Shown here piece after piece: positions 38,431 through 48,125 of a stretch of DNA of 64,000 nt (position 1 is its first letter; the number at the start of each line of letters is the position of its first letter). Where the stretch lies: positions 2,702,001 through 2,766,000 of the forward strand of contig NZ_CP041636.1 in assembly GCF_007197755.1 (NCBI RefSeq), in the 5' to 3' direction. The stretch comes from Ferrovibrio terrae. Lineage in GTDB: Bacteria; Pseudomonadota; Alphaproteobacteria; Ferrovibrionales; Ferrovibrionaceae. The translations under genes and the position numbers were made by a program. The notes beneath the pieces were generated by a model, which worked only from the letters and a program-made list of their open reading frames with translations, was not told the origin of the DNA and ran no database searches.

Positions 38431-40116
38431 ATGCTGACCAGCCTGGGCGTCCGCGACATTGTCCTGATCGAAAAGCTCGACCTTGCCTGCGCCGCCGGCC
38501 TCGGCGTGCTGACGGGCGAGACCGGTGCCGGCAAGTCGATCCTGCTCGATGCGCTGGGACTGGCGCTCGGCCGCCGCGCCGATGCCGGCCTGGTGCGCCA
38601 GGGTGCGGCGCAGGGCGTGGTCACGGCCGTCTTCGATCTGCCGGCGAAGCATCCCGCACGCGCCATGCTCGATGAGCAGGGGCTGGAAGGCGGCGACGAA
38701 CTGGTGCTGCGCCGCGTGGTGGGGCAGGACGGCAAGAGCCGCGCTTTCGTCAACGACCAGGCGGTCAGCGTCACACTGCTGCGCAAGCTGGGCGATACGC
38801 TGGTTGAAATCCACGGACAGAATGACGAGCAGGGCCTGACCGATGCCACCGTGCATCGCGCATTGCTGGATGACTATGCCGGGCTGGTGAAAGACGTCGC
38901 CGGGCTGCGCGATGCCTATCAGGCCTGGCGCGATGCCGAGACGAAGCTGAATGAGGCGACGCAGTCGGCCGAGCAGGCGCGGCGCGAGGAAGATTTCCTG
39001 CGGCATGTCGTCGGTGAACTTGAAACGCTGAAGCCGCAGCCGGGCGAAGAACAGGAACTGGCGGCGCAGCGCAGCCTGCTGCAGTCGGGCGAAAAGCTCG
39101 CGGTGGCAATGCAGGAAGCGCAAAGCGCGCTCGAACAGGGCGGTGGCGTCGATGCACGCCTGCGTGCCTGCCTGCGGGCGCTGGAACGCGTGGCGGATAA
39201 AGCCGCCGGCAAGCTGGATGCCGTGGTGGCGCAGGCCGATGCCGTGCTGGTGCAGGCCGGCGAATTGGCCGCGCTGCTGGATCAGACCGCGCGCGACCTC
39301 GATCTCGATCCGCAGAAGCTGGAAAAGGCGGAAGAGCGGCTGTTCGCCCTCCGCGCCGCCGCTCGCAAGCATAACGTGCCGGTCGACCAGCTCGCCGCGC
39401 TGGCCGAAAGCTACGCCGAGAAGCTCAACCTGATCGACAATACCGCCGCGTCGCTGGGCAAGCTGGGAAAGGCTGCTGCGGCGGCAAAGGTGGCCTATCA
39501 GGGCAAAGCCGAAGCGATTTCGGCGACGCGCCGCAAGTTCGCTACCAAGCTCGACAAGGCCGTGGCGGCCGAACTCGGCCCGCTCAAGCTGGGCGCGGCG
39601 AAATTCTCCACGTCGGTTGAGGCTTTGCCGCCCGATCAGTGGAGCGCCGAGGGTGCCGACCGCGTGCAGTTCCTGGCAAGCACCAATCCCGGCACCGCGC
39701 CGGGGTCGCTGGCCAAGATCGCATCCGGCGGCGAACTCAGCCGCTTCATGCTGGCGCTGCGCGTCGTGCTGGCCGGCCGTGGTGCGGCCGGCACGCTGAT
39801 TTTCGACGAAGTGGATCGCGGTGTCGGCGGCGCGACAGCGGCAGCCGTGGGGCAGAGGCTGGCCCGACTGGCGGAACAGGTACAGGTGCTGGTCGTTACC
39901 CATTCGCCGCAGGTGGCGGCCAGGGGCGGGCAGCACTGGCGCATCGCCAAGCGCGAGGCGGGTAGTGCGAAGAACCGCACGACGCTGACTGAAGTCTCGC
40001 CGCTCAGCAGTGCCGGTGATCGCCGCGAGGAAATCGCCCGCATGCTGGCGGGCGCCACCATCACCGACGCAGCCCGCGCGGCAGCCGACAGCCTGCTCGC
40101 CGGCCAAGAGGCGTAA
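38431..40116 (+). CDS. recN: DNA repair protein RecN
   Basis: 561 residues, an SMC-like ATPase. The Walker A GETGAGKS is at 29-36 in an N-terminal head that begins MLTSLGVRDIVLIEKLDL. About residues 150-370 form an alpha-helical, coiled-coil middle rich in Ala, Glu and Gln. The C-terminal head contains IASGGELSRFMLALRVVL (ABC signature) and LIFDEVDRGVGG (Walker B), then VLVVTHSPQVAARG. RecN tethers DNA ends during double-strand break repair with RecA. No LexA-like operator was identified upstream, and the short spacing suggests cotranscription with bamD and ligA. Confidence 0.96.
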   Translation: MLTSLGVRDIVLIEKLDLACAAGLGVLTGETGAGKSILLDALGLALGRRADAGLVRQGAAQGVVTAVFDLPAKHPARAMLDEQGLEGGDELVLRRVVGQDGKSRAFVNDQAVSVTLLRKLGDTLVEIHGQNDEQGLTDATVHRALLDDYAGLVKDVAGLRDAYQAWRDAETKLNEATQSAEQARREEDFLRHVVGELETLKPQPGEEQELAAQRSLLQSGEKLAVAMQEAQSALEQGGGVDARLRACLRALERVADKAAGKLDAVVAQADAVLVQAGELAALLDQTARDLDLDPQKLEKAEERLFALRAAARKHNVPVDQLAALAESYAEKLNLIDNTAASLGKLGKAAAAAKVAYQGKAEAISATRRKFATKLDKAVAAELGPLKLGAAKFSTSVEALPPDQWSAEGADRVQFLASTNPGTAPGSLAKIASGGELSRFMLALRVVLAGRGAAGTLIFDEVDRGVGGATAAAVGQRLARLAEQVQVLVVTHSPQVAARGGQHWRIAKREAGSAKNRTTLTEVSPLSSAGDRREEIARMLAGATITDAARAAADSLLAGQEA

Positions 40117-42225
<2,109 letters not shown>

Positions 42226-42229
42226 GCTG

Positions 42230-42919
42230 ATGCACGCACAGATCCAGCTGCCTTCGCTTGCTGAAGTCCAGGGCGCGACGGCGATCGCGCTGGATTTCGA
42301 GACCGCCAGCGGCTCGCCCGGCAGCATCTGTGCCATCGGTCTGGCCTGGATCAAAGACGGACGGGTCAGCCATGTGGCGCATCGGCTGATCCGGCCGCAT
42401 GACATGCGCTTCGCGCCGAGCTTCATCGGCATCCACGGCATCTATCCCTATCATGTCGAGCATGAGCCGGAATTCCCGGCGGTGTGGGACGAGCTGCTGC
42501 CGCATCTGGAAGCCGTACCGCTGCTGCTGGCGCATAACGCGCCCTTCGATATCGGCGTGCTGCGCGCGGCGCTCACGCATTACGGCCAGCCATGGCCGAG
42601 CCTGAGCTATCTCTGCACGGTGAAGATCGCGCGTGCCGCCTGGCCGGGCCTGGAAGGCTATGGTCTGGCGAACATGGCGGCGCATCTCGGGCTGGAGCTG
42701 CGCCACCATGCCGCCGACAGCGATGCGGCAGCCTGCGCCGGCATTGCGTTGCGCGCGGCCAGCGAAGCGGGCGTGGCCGATATCATGGAGGCGCTGCCGC
42801 GCTGGAGCATCAAGCCCGGCCGGCTTGAGCCGGATTACCACGAAAGCTGCACGACCTTGCGCGATCGCGCCAGCCAGCGCGGCCGGGCCCGTATCCCGCG
42901 CTGGCTGCGGCAGATCTAG
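42230..42919 (+). CDS. DnaQ-like 3'-5' exonuclease (DEDDh family)
   Basis: 229 residues. The exonuclease fold has ALDFETASGSPGSICAIGLAWIKDG (about 20-44, Exo I with Asp and Glu), LLLAHNAPFDIGVLRAAL (Exo II with Asp) and HHAADSDAAACAGI (Exo III, His and Asp of DEDDh). Such proteins are stand-alone relatives of the DNA polymerase III epsilon proofreading subunit and digest single-stranded DNA or RNA. The N-terminus lacks a polymerase-binding tail and the C-terminus is basic (RDRASQRGRARIPRWLRQI). It starts 4 bp after ligA, so a DNA-repair role in that operon is plausible. It converges on the RraA-like gene with a 9 bp gap. Confidence 0.85.
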   Translation: MHAQIQLPSLAEVQGATAIALDFETASGSPGSICAIGLAWIKDGRVSHVAHRLIRPHDMRFAPSFIGIHGIYPYHVEHEPEFPAVWDELLPHLEAVPLLLAHNAPFDIGVLRAALTHYGQPWPSLSYLCTVKIARAAWPGLEGYGLANMAAHLGLELRHHAADSDAAACAGIALRAASEAGVADIMEALPRWSIKPGRLEPDYHESCTTLRDRASQRGRARIPRWLRQI

Positions 42920-42928
42920 GCTGTCGGC

Positions 42929-43624
42929 TTACTTGGTCTCTTTCTCGTAGCGCGCCTTGGTCTCGGCATTGGGCGGATAAAGGCCGGGCAGCGGAATGCC
43001 CTTGTCGATCTCGCCCATGATCCAGGTCTCGAGCTTTTCCTGCTCGATGGCTTCCTTGGTCACGTCTTCCACCATCGCCTGCGGGATCAGCACGGCGCCA
43101 TCGGCATCCAGCACGATCACATCGCCGGGATAGACCGCGACGCCGCCGCAGCCGATCGGCTCCTGCCAGTTCACAAAGGTCAGCCCGGCGACAGACGGCG
43201 GCGCCGCCGCGCCATCGCACCAGACGGGGAGATTCGTGCCGATCACGCCAGCCACGTCGCGCACCACGCCATCCGTCACCAGCGCCGCCACGCCGCGCTT
43301 CTGCATGCGGGCGCAGAGGATGTCGCCGAAAATGCCGGCATCGGTGATGCCCATGGCGTCGACCACGGCGATGCAGCCTTCCGGCATGTCCTCGATGGCG
43401 CCGCGCGTGCTGCGCGGCGAGGCCCAGCTGGCCGGCGTGGCGAGGTCTTCGCGCGCCGGCACGAAACGCAGCGTGAAGGCCTCGCCGACGATGCGATTGC
43501 TCTGCGGGGTCAGCGGCCTGGAACCGCGGATCCAGACATTGCGCAGGCCCTTCTTGAGCAGGACCGTGGTCAGCGTGGCGGTGGTGATCAGTTCCAGCGC
43601 AGCCTTGATGCGTGCGTCGAGCAT
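42929..43624 (-). CDS. RraA-like / 4-hydroxy-4-methyl-2-oxoglutarate aldolase family protein
   Basis: 231 residues. The fold signature is visible in GEAFTLRFVPARED, GCIAVVDAMGITDAGIFGDILCARMQKRGVAALVTDGVVRDVAG (with the substrate-binding GD and the Arg-Asp pair) and YPGDVIVLDADGAVLIPQAM. Members are either divalent-metal HMG/oxaloacetate aldolases or the RNase E inhibitor RraA; the conserved G-D-x-x(20)-R-D pattern favours the enzymatic group. Its C-terminal extension is charged. It lies 29 bp downstream of aminopeptidase P on the same strand, so both are probably cotranscribed; a shared pathway is not evident. Confidence 0.8.
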   Translation of the reverse strand: MLDARIKAALELITTATLTTVLLKKGLRNVWIRGSRPLTPQSNRIVGEAFTLRFVPAREDLATPASWASPRSTRGAIEDMPEGCIAVVDAMGITDAGIFGDILCARMQKRGVAALVTDGVVRDVAGVIGTNLPVWCDGAAAPPSVAGLTFVNWQEPIGCGGVAVYPGDVIVLDADGAVLIPQAMVEDVTKEAIEQEKLETWIMGEIDKGIPLPGLYPPNAETKARYEKETK

Positions 43625-43653
43625 GCCTGTGTCTCTCCCGTTGTTTTTAAGTC

Positions 43654-45651
43654 TTATGCACCGAGCGGTGCCGTCGCCTGCTTGAGCCAGTCGCGCGTCG
43701 TGTCATCTACATGCTCGGCGACATCCTGCCAGACCAGCGCGTGATAGGCATCGACCCAGGCCACTTCTTCCGCTGTCAGCAGCGACAGCTCGATCAGCCT
43801 GCGATCATAGGGCGCGCGCGTGATGGTCTCGAAGCCGAACCAGCGCTTGCCGTTCTCGGCCTTCTCGGTCACGACGCGCACGACGACCAGGTTCTCGATG
43901 CGGATGCCGTAGCCGCCGGTCTTGTAGTAGCCAGGCTCGTTGGAAATGATCATGCCGGGCTTCAGCGGCACCGGACTGCCGGCTTTGGCGATGCGCTGCG
44001 GTCCTTCATGGACCGACAGATACGCGCCGACTCCATGGCCGGTGCCATGGTCAAAATCGAGGCCGACGTCCCACAACGGCTTACGCGCCAGTGAATCGAG
44101 CTGCTGGCCCGCAGTGCCTTCGGGGAATTTCGCCGTGGCGATGGCGATATGGCCCTTCAGCACGCGGGTATAACGGTCGCGCATCTCGGGCGTCGGTTCG
44201 CCGATCGCGATGGTCCGCGTGATGTCGGTGGTGCCATCGGGATACTGGCCGCCGGAATCGACCAGATAGAGGTTGCCGCGTTCCAGCTTCTTGTTTGTCT
44301 GGGGCGTCACGCGGTAATGCACGATGGCGCCATTCGAGCCGGCGCCGGAAATCGTGCTGAACGACAGATCGCGCAACTCGTTCGACAGTCGGCGGAAGCC
44401 CTGCAGCTTCTCGACCGCCATGATCTCGTCGATGCCGTCGCCCTTCGTGGCATTCGCATCGAGCCAGCAGAGGAATTTGCTGACCGCCGCGCCATCGCGG
44501 CGATGCGCCGCGCGCGTGCCGTCCAGCTCCGCCGTGGTCTTGCAGGCCTTGGGCAGAAGGCAGGGGTCTTCGCTGCGCACCAGCTTCGCGCCGGCCTGCT
44601 CCAGGCGCTGCAGCACATAGACCGCAGCCGTCGCTGGATCGACCTGCACGGTCTTGCCGGCCTGGCCCAGCTTGCTCAGCGCCTCGGGGAAGGCGGCCGC
44701 ATCCTGCAGGCACACGTCGCCGAGATGCTTGCGCACGGTGTCGTCCAGCTTGCGGCCGTCGATATAGAGATCGACGCCGCCGTCGCTGTGCAGCACTGCC
44801 ATGGACAGCGGGAGCGGGGTGTGTGGCACGTCGCTGCCGCGGATATTCAGCAGCCAGGCAATCGATTCCGGCAGGGTGAGCGCCACGGCGCTGGCGCCGT
44901 TGCCCTTCACGATGCTGGCGATGGCGGCGCGTTTCTCGACCGACGACTGCCCGGTCAGCGCCAGGTCCTGCACGCGCACGGGCCCCAGCGGCGGCGGCGG
45001 CTGGTCGCTGCCCCATACGCTATCCAGCGGATTGTCGTCCACCGCGACAAGCTCTGCGCCGGCCGCAGCGCAGGCCTCCGCCAGTCGCTTCACGGCCGCT
45101 TCGGTATGCAGCCACGGATCGTAGGCGAAGCGCTCGCCCTGTTTCAGATTGGCCTTGAGCCAGTCGGTCGGCGGACTGTCGGTGATATGCAGTCGCTCAA
45201 ACAGCGTGCCATCCACCTGCGCGTCGAGCTGCAGCGTGTAGCGGCCGTCGCTCCACACGCCGGCCTTGTCGAGTAATACGGCCGTGGTGCCGGCCGAGCC
45301 GGTGAAGCCGGTCAGCCAGGTCAGGCGCTGCGCCCGCATCGGCAGGTATTCGCTCTGGTATTCGTCGGTCAGCGGCAGGATCAGTCCGGCCAGACCGCGT
45401 TTTTTCAGCTCTGCGCGCAGGGCAGCCAGCCGGGCAGGGACGGCGGCGCGGTCCTCGATGGCGGCGGCGTAGCGCGCGGCCAGTTCGGCCACCAGACTGC
45501 CGGCTTTGGTCCGATCCACCGGCAGGTCGGCCGGCAGCAGCACGAGTCCGGGGAAGTCGCCGAAGACTTTCGGGGCGGCGGCAATGCCGCGCAGCCAGGC
45601 GGCAGCAGGCTCGGGAAGGCTGGTCAGTTGGGGCGGCTGGTGCAGCGTCAT
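43654..45651 (-). CDS. Aminopeptidase P family protein (M24B, Xaa-Pro aminopeptidase)
   Basis: 665 residues, the three-domain form. Two creatinase-N-like domains fill about residues 50-370 (LPMRAQRLTWLTGFTGSAGTTAVLLDKAGVWSDGRYTLQLDAQV is typical). The catalytic pita-bread domain carries the five dinuclear metal ligands: Asp in LVDSGGQYPDGTTDITRT (two), His in FDHGTGHGVGAYLSVHEGP, Glu in ISNEPGYY and Glu in IRIENLVVV. It removes N-terminal residues next to proline in the cytoplasm. The C-terminal DUF-like extension (LTAEEVAWVDAYHALVWQDVAEHVDDTTRDWL) is normal for the long form. RraA-like gene follows. Confidence 0.92.
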   Translation of the reverse strand: MTLHQPPQLTSLPEPAAAWLRGIAAAPKVFGDFPGLVLLPADLPVDRTKAGSLVAELAARYAAAIEDRAAVPARLAALRAELKKRGLAGLILPLTDEYQSEYLPMRAQRLTWLTGFTGSAGTTAVLLDKAGVWSDGRYTLQLDAQVDGTLFERLHITDSPPTDWLKANLKQGERFAYDPWLHTEAAVKRLAEACAAAGAELVAVDDNPLDSVWGSDQPPPPLGPVRVQDLALTGQSSVEKRAAIASIVKGNGASAVALTLPESIAWLLNIRGSDVPHTPLPLSMAVLHSDGGVDLYIDGRKLDDTVRKHLGDVCLQDAAAFPEALSKLGQAGKTVQVDPATAAVYVLQRLEQAGAKLVRSEDPCLLPKACKTTAELDGTRAAHRRDGAAVSKFLCWLDANATKGDGIDEIMAVEKLQGFRRLSNELRDLSFSTISGAGSNGAIVHYRVTPQTNKKLERGNLYLVDSGGQYPDGTTDITRTIAIGEPTPEMRDRYTRVLKGHIAIATAKFPEGTAGQQLDSLARKPLWDVGLDFDHGTGHGVGAYLSVHEGPQRIAKAGSPVPLKPGMIISNEPGYYKTGGYGIRIENLVVVRVVTEKAENGKRWFGFETITRAPYDRRLIELSLLTAEEVAWVDAYHALVWQDVAEHVDDTTRDWLKQATAPLGA

Positions 45652-45711
45652 GGGCCTAAACCTTTGTCGAATCTTTGGAATTATGCGGTGGTCCGACCGC
45701 CCTGTCCAGAC

Positions 45712-45759
45712 TAGCTATGCAGTTTCTGCAATACTGTGTGTGCAAACAACTCATAGCTA
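45712..45759. repeat. Inverted repeat upstream of the first DUF1127 gene
   Basis: TAGCTATG (45712-45719) and CATAGCTA (45752-45759) are perfect inverted copies, 32 bp apart, ending 5 bp before the candidate -35 box at 45765. Position suggests an activator or repressor site. Confidence 0.5.
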
Positions 45760-45764
45760 AGTCA

Positions 45765-45793
45765 TTGATTTTTAATGGGTGCAGTGCAATATT
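45765..45793 (+). promoter_or_regulatory. Candidate promoter of the first DUF1127 gene with shared element
   Basis: TTGATT (45765-45770), 17 bp, AATATT (45788-45793). The -10 lies in TGCAGTGCAATAT (45780-45792), a 13 bp sequence that recurs with one change at the second DUF1127 promoter (46504-46516). The start would be near 45800, giving a leader of about 48 nt. Confidence 0.55.
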
Positions 45794-45847
45794 CTCGTCG
45801 TGGCCGCGATGCAGAGGATGCCCGGACCACAGAAAAGGAAGACTACC

Positions 45848-46207
45848 ATGAATACCCTGCGCAACCAGACCGCTTTCGCCTTTCCGGCCAACCTCGCGCC
45901 CCTGACGGTCGCTGAGGTCGAAGCCTACGCGCGTCGTATCCGCGCCGAAGCCATCGCCGACCTGATCTTCAAGAGCTGGGTCGCCCTCAAGTCTGTCGCC
46001 GTGAGCGTCAAGACGCGCCTCGAGCAGCAGCGCGCCCTCGCCGAGCTGCACAGCCTCGACGACGCCATGCTGCGTGACATCGGCCTCAGCCGTTCTCAGA
46101 TCCCGGCCGCCGTTGCTGGTCTGATCGAGCGCCCGGCCGCTGCTGCGGTGAACGAGAATGCCCTGACCGACCAGGTAATCCGCCTGGTGCCGCGTCACGC
46201 TGCCTAA
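45848..46207 (+). CDS. DUF1127 domain protein
   Basis: 119 residues from ATG 45848, preceded by AGGAAG; the frame extends upstream but without a ribosome site. An Ala-rich helical N-terminus (TVAEVEAYARRIRAEAIADLIFKSWVALKSV) is followed by the DUF1127 (YjiS-like) arginine-containing motif ALAELHSLDDAMLRDIGLSRSQIPAAVAG at about 68-96 and a short variable tail. DUF1127 proteins are small, often abundant, basic or helical proteins linked to RNA turnover and phosphate or carbon metabolism in some alphaproteobacteria; those proteins are usually 45-75 residues, so this is long. It is one of a pair with the gene at 46609. A strong terminator closes it. Confidence 0.85.
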   Translation: MNTLRNQTAFAFPANLAPLTVAEVEAYARRIRAEAIADLIFKSWVALKSVAVSVKTRLEQQRALAELHSLDDAMLRDIGLSRSQIPAAVAGLIERPAAAAVNENALTDQVIRLVPRHAA

Positions 46208-46306
46208 AGCTTTTTAACAGGCCCCCATCGGTGCCGGGGCGCGTACCGCCCCATCTTCTCCTCCCCCCTGTTGGATGGAGCGGATGTCCCGGCAGACCGA
46301 GCGATC

Positions 46307-46350
46307 AAAAGGCGTGGTCCCCTTCATCGGGGGCCACGCCTTTTTCGTTT
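46307..46350 (+). terminator. Strong Rho-independent terminator after the first DUF1127 gene
   Basis: A 16 bp stem (AAAAGGCGTGGTCCCC 46307-46322 with GGGGGCCACGCCTTTT 46329-46344, one G-U pair) with loop TTCATC, followed by TCGTTTT. The long stem should stop transcription efficiently, so the second DUF1127 gene depends on its own promoter. Confidence 0.92.
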
Positions 46351-46479
46351 TGGCGGCTATTCGCATTACGCATGGCTGCCTGCCAGCCATTGCAAAGCTT
46401 GCCTGATTAATCCGTAAGCGGAAAAAATGTGCAGACGGTCATTTTTTGTACATAATTGAATTTGTTCAAAAATTTAACA

Positions 46480-46517
46480 ATATTGCGCTTGCAAAATTTA
46501 TACTGCAGCGCAATATG
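46480..46517 (+). promoter_or_regulatory. Candidate promoter and operator of the second DUF1127 gene
   Basis: TTGCAA (46489-46494), 17 bp, AATATG (46512-46517); the -10 is part of TGCAGCGCAATAT (46504-46516), shared with the first DUF1127 promoter. A perfect 10 bp inverted repeat, ATATTGCGCT (46480-46489) and AGCGCAATAT (46507-46516), brackets the promoter with 17 bp between the arms, so a dimeric regulator would cover both boxes. TATACT at 46499-46504 is an alternative -10. Confidence 0.5.
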
Positions 46518-46522
46518 TACGA

Positions 46523-46565
46523 CAGCAGTGCTGACGTATTTTCATAATCCTACGCGCCACTGCTG
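46523..46565 (+). promoter_or_regulatory. 5' leader hairpin of the second DUF1127 gene
   Basis: CAGCAGTG (46523-46530) pairs perfectly with CACTGCTG (46558-46565) across 27 bases. If transcription starts near 46522, as the promoter predicts, this stem forms the extreme 5' end of the mRNA and may protect it or regulate access to the ribosome site AAAGGAG at about 46595-46601. Confidence 0.45.
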
Positions 46566-46608
46566 AGGAACACCCGGGGCGGCTTATCCCAACGTAAAGG
46601 AGATAGCC

Positions 46609-47130
46609 ATGCAAACCCCGCGCGCTAACAAGACCCCCAATACCCTCAACAGCCTGCCGTACCTGTATCTCGGCCTCACTGACTATGTGGCCCTGGAACG
46701 CGAAGCACGGCGCGCCCGTGCCCGCGCCATTGCCGCATTGCTGACCCGTGGCTGGCAGGCCCTGACCGCCCGCCCGGCCCCGCAGGCCGATGTCGGTTTC
46801 AGCCGTGAAGAACTGATCGAGCTTGGCGTGCCGGCCCAGGATGTTCGTGCCGCCCTGACCGGCCAGATACTCGGCAACGCCATCGGCGCCGTGCTGCAGC
46901 GAATCGCCTTCCTCTGGAACCGCGCCGTGGCAGAAGCCGAACTGCGCAGTCTGGACGACCGCACCCTGCACGACATGGGCCTGAGCCGCTCGGATATCCG
47001 CGCGGCCGTCGCCGGCGACATCCATCGCCCCGGGACGAAGCCTGTGGCCGTTGCCGCGGGTCAGCCGTCGAACGATGCCGGCATGGCCAAGGTTCAGGTG
47101 CTGAAAGCCAAGGAAGTCGTCGCCGCCTAA
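46609..47130 (+). CDS. DUF1127 domain protein with internally duplicated unit
   Basis: 173 residues, more than twice the usual family size. The canonical DUF1127 motif AELRSLDDRTLHDMGLSRSDIRAAVAG is at 110-136. A degenerate copy lies at 66-85 (REELIELGVPAQDVRAALTG), and each copy is preceded by a helical stretch (33-52, ARRARARAIAALLTRGWQAL; 88-110, LGNAIGAVLQRIAFLWNRAV), so units 33-85 and 88-137 look like a tandem duplication. The region 12-52 also resembles the N-terminus of the gene at 45848. AAAGGAG sits eight bases before ATG. The function of the family is not established; RNA binding is known for some small members. GC-rich hairpins without U-tract follow. Confidence 0.8.
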   Translation: MQTPRANKTPNTLNSLPYLYLGLTDYVALEREARRARARAIAALLTRGWQALTARPAPQADVGFSREELIELGVPAQDVRAALTGQILGNAIGAVLQRIAFLWNRAVAEAELRSLDDRTLHDMGLSRSDIRAAVAGDIHRPGTKPVAVAAGQPSNDAGMAKVQVLKAKEVVAA

Positions 47131-47199
47131 AAGCGTTTCTTGGGCGACGCAGCGCCGCGCCTCAGGCGCGGTGCTTGAAGACACCCCCAGCCGCGCCGT

Positions 47200-48111
47200 T
47201 CAGGCGCGGCGGCGGAAGACCAACGTGTGCCAGCCTTCGCGCGGAATGCGCCGCGCGAGGCTGAGGCCACCGAAATGCAGTCCGGCCGCTCTGTAACGCG
47301 CGACGATCAGGCGCTCTTCCTTCGCCAGCAGGCCAGAGAGCACCAGATGGCCGCCGCCGGCCACGAGGCGGGCAAGGCCGGTCGCCATATGGCACAGCGG
47401 CCCGGCCAGGATATTCGCCACCACGAGGTCATACGGTCCTGCGGCCGTCAGGCGCGGATCGTCGGGGCGTGACGCGGTGAGCGCTGCAATCCGCTGCGAC
47501 AGGCCATTCAGTTTCACATTGTCGCGGGTCACGTCGGTGGCGACCGGATCGATATCGGCGGCGAGCACCGTGCGTGCGCCAGCTTTTGCGGCTGCCATCG
47601 CCAGCACGCCCGAACCTGTACCCATATCCAGCATGTTGCGCGGCGGCACCACGCGGCAGAGATCGTCGATTGCCTGCAGGCAGCCGTAAGTTGACGGCGC
47701 GCGGCCGGTGCCGAAGGCGAGCCCTGCATCCAGCAGGATACCCAGACGGCCCGGCGGAACCTGGCCGGCATCATGCGCGCCGTAGAGGAAGAAACGCCCG
47801 GCGCTGACCGGCGCATTCAGCTTGTTGGTATGGCGCACCCAGTCCTGCGCCGGCAGATGCGCGAAACGGATCACAGCGGGAATATCGAGGCCGGCGGCAA
47901 CATCCTTCAGCCGCTTGCGCCACTCTTTCTCGTCGGGCGGGGCATCGAACAGCACCTGCACACGCCAGTCCGGGCTCATCGCCATGCCGGGCTGCACGAC
48001 CTCATAGGACGAGACGGCAATGCCGGCATCGGTCAGCAGATCTTCGGCCGCAGGCACCAGATCGACCGGCACATCCAGTTCGACCGACCAGAATTCAGGG
48101 GAAAGCGGCAT
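47200..48111 (-). CDS. prmA: Ribosomal protein L11 methyltransferase PrmA
   Basis: 303 residues. The N-terminal L11-recognition domain (FWSVELDVPVDLVPAAEDLLTDAGIAVSSYE) leads to the SAM-binding core: LDAGLAFGTGRAPSTYGCLQAI, NMLDMGTGSGVLAMAAAKAGA (motif I), LAADIDPVATDVTRDNVKLNG and YDLVVANILAGPL, the NILAGPL motif being diagnostic. It trimethylates ribosomal protein L11. The FGTG loop reads GRAPST where most PrmA proteins have GTHPTT, so the identity of some active-site residues differs. The uvrD-type gene ends 14 bp upstream on the same strand, so they are probably cotranscribed. Confidence 0.9.
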   Translation of the reverse strand: MPLSPEFWSVELDVPVDLVPAAEDLLTDAGIAVSSYEVVQPGMAMSPDWRVQVLFDAPPDEKEWRKRLKDVAAGLDIPAVIRFAHLPAQDWVRHTNKLNAPVSAGRFFLYGAHDAGQVPPGRLGILLDAGLAFGTGRAPSTYGCLQAIDDLCRVVPPRNMLDMGTGSGVLAMAAAKAGARTVLAADIDPVATDVTRDNVKLNGLSQRIAALTASRPDDPRLTAAGPYDLVVANILAGPLCHMATGLARLVAGGGHLVLSGLLAKEERLIVARYRAAGLHFGGLSLARRIPREGWHTLVFRRRA

Positions 48112-48125
48112 CGTTTTTGGCTTCT

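Larger units (their letters stand above)
46208..46608. other. Spacer between the two DUF1127 genes: terminator, AT-rich block and promoter
   Basis: No gene is evident. The first part holds the terminator at 46307-46350. Around 46430-46500 the base composition drops sharply to AT-rich, unlike anything nearby, as expected for an upstream promoter element or nucleoid-protein site. Then come the candidate promoter (46489-46517), a palindrome around it, and a leader hairpin at 46523-46565; each is listed separately. Confidence 0.7.

Noticed and set aside
47155-47209. Two CCGCGCC...GGCGCGG hairpins between the second DUF1127 gene and prmA as terminators
   Set aside because: Both stems are perfect 7 bp but neither is followed by a U-tract on either strand, and the second overlaps the prmA stop; termination remains possible but unsupported.
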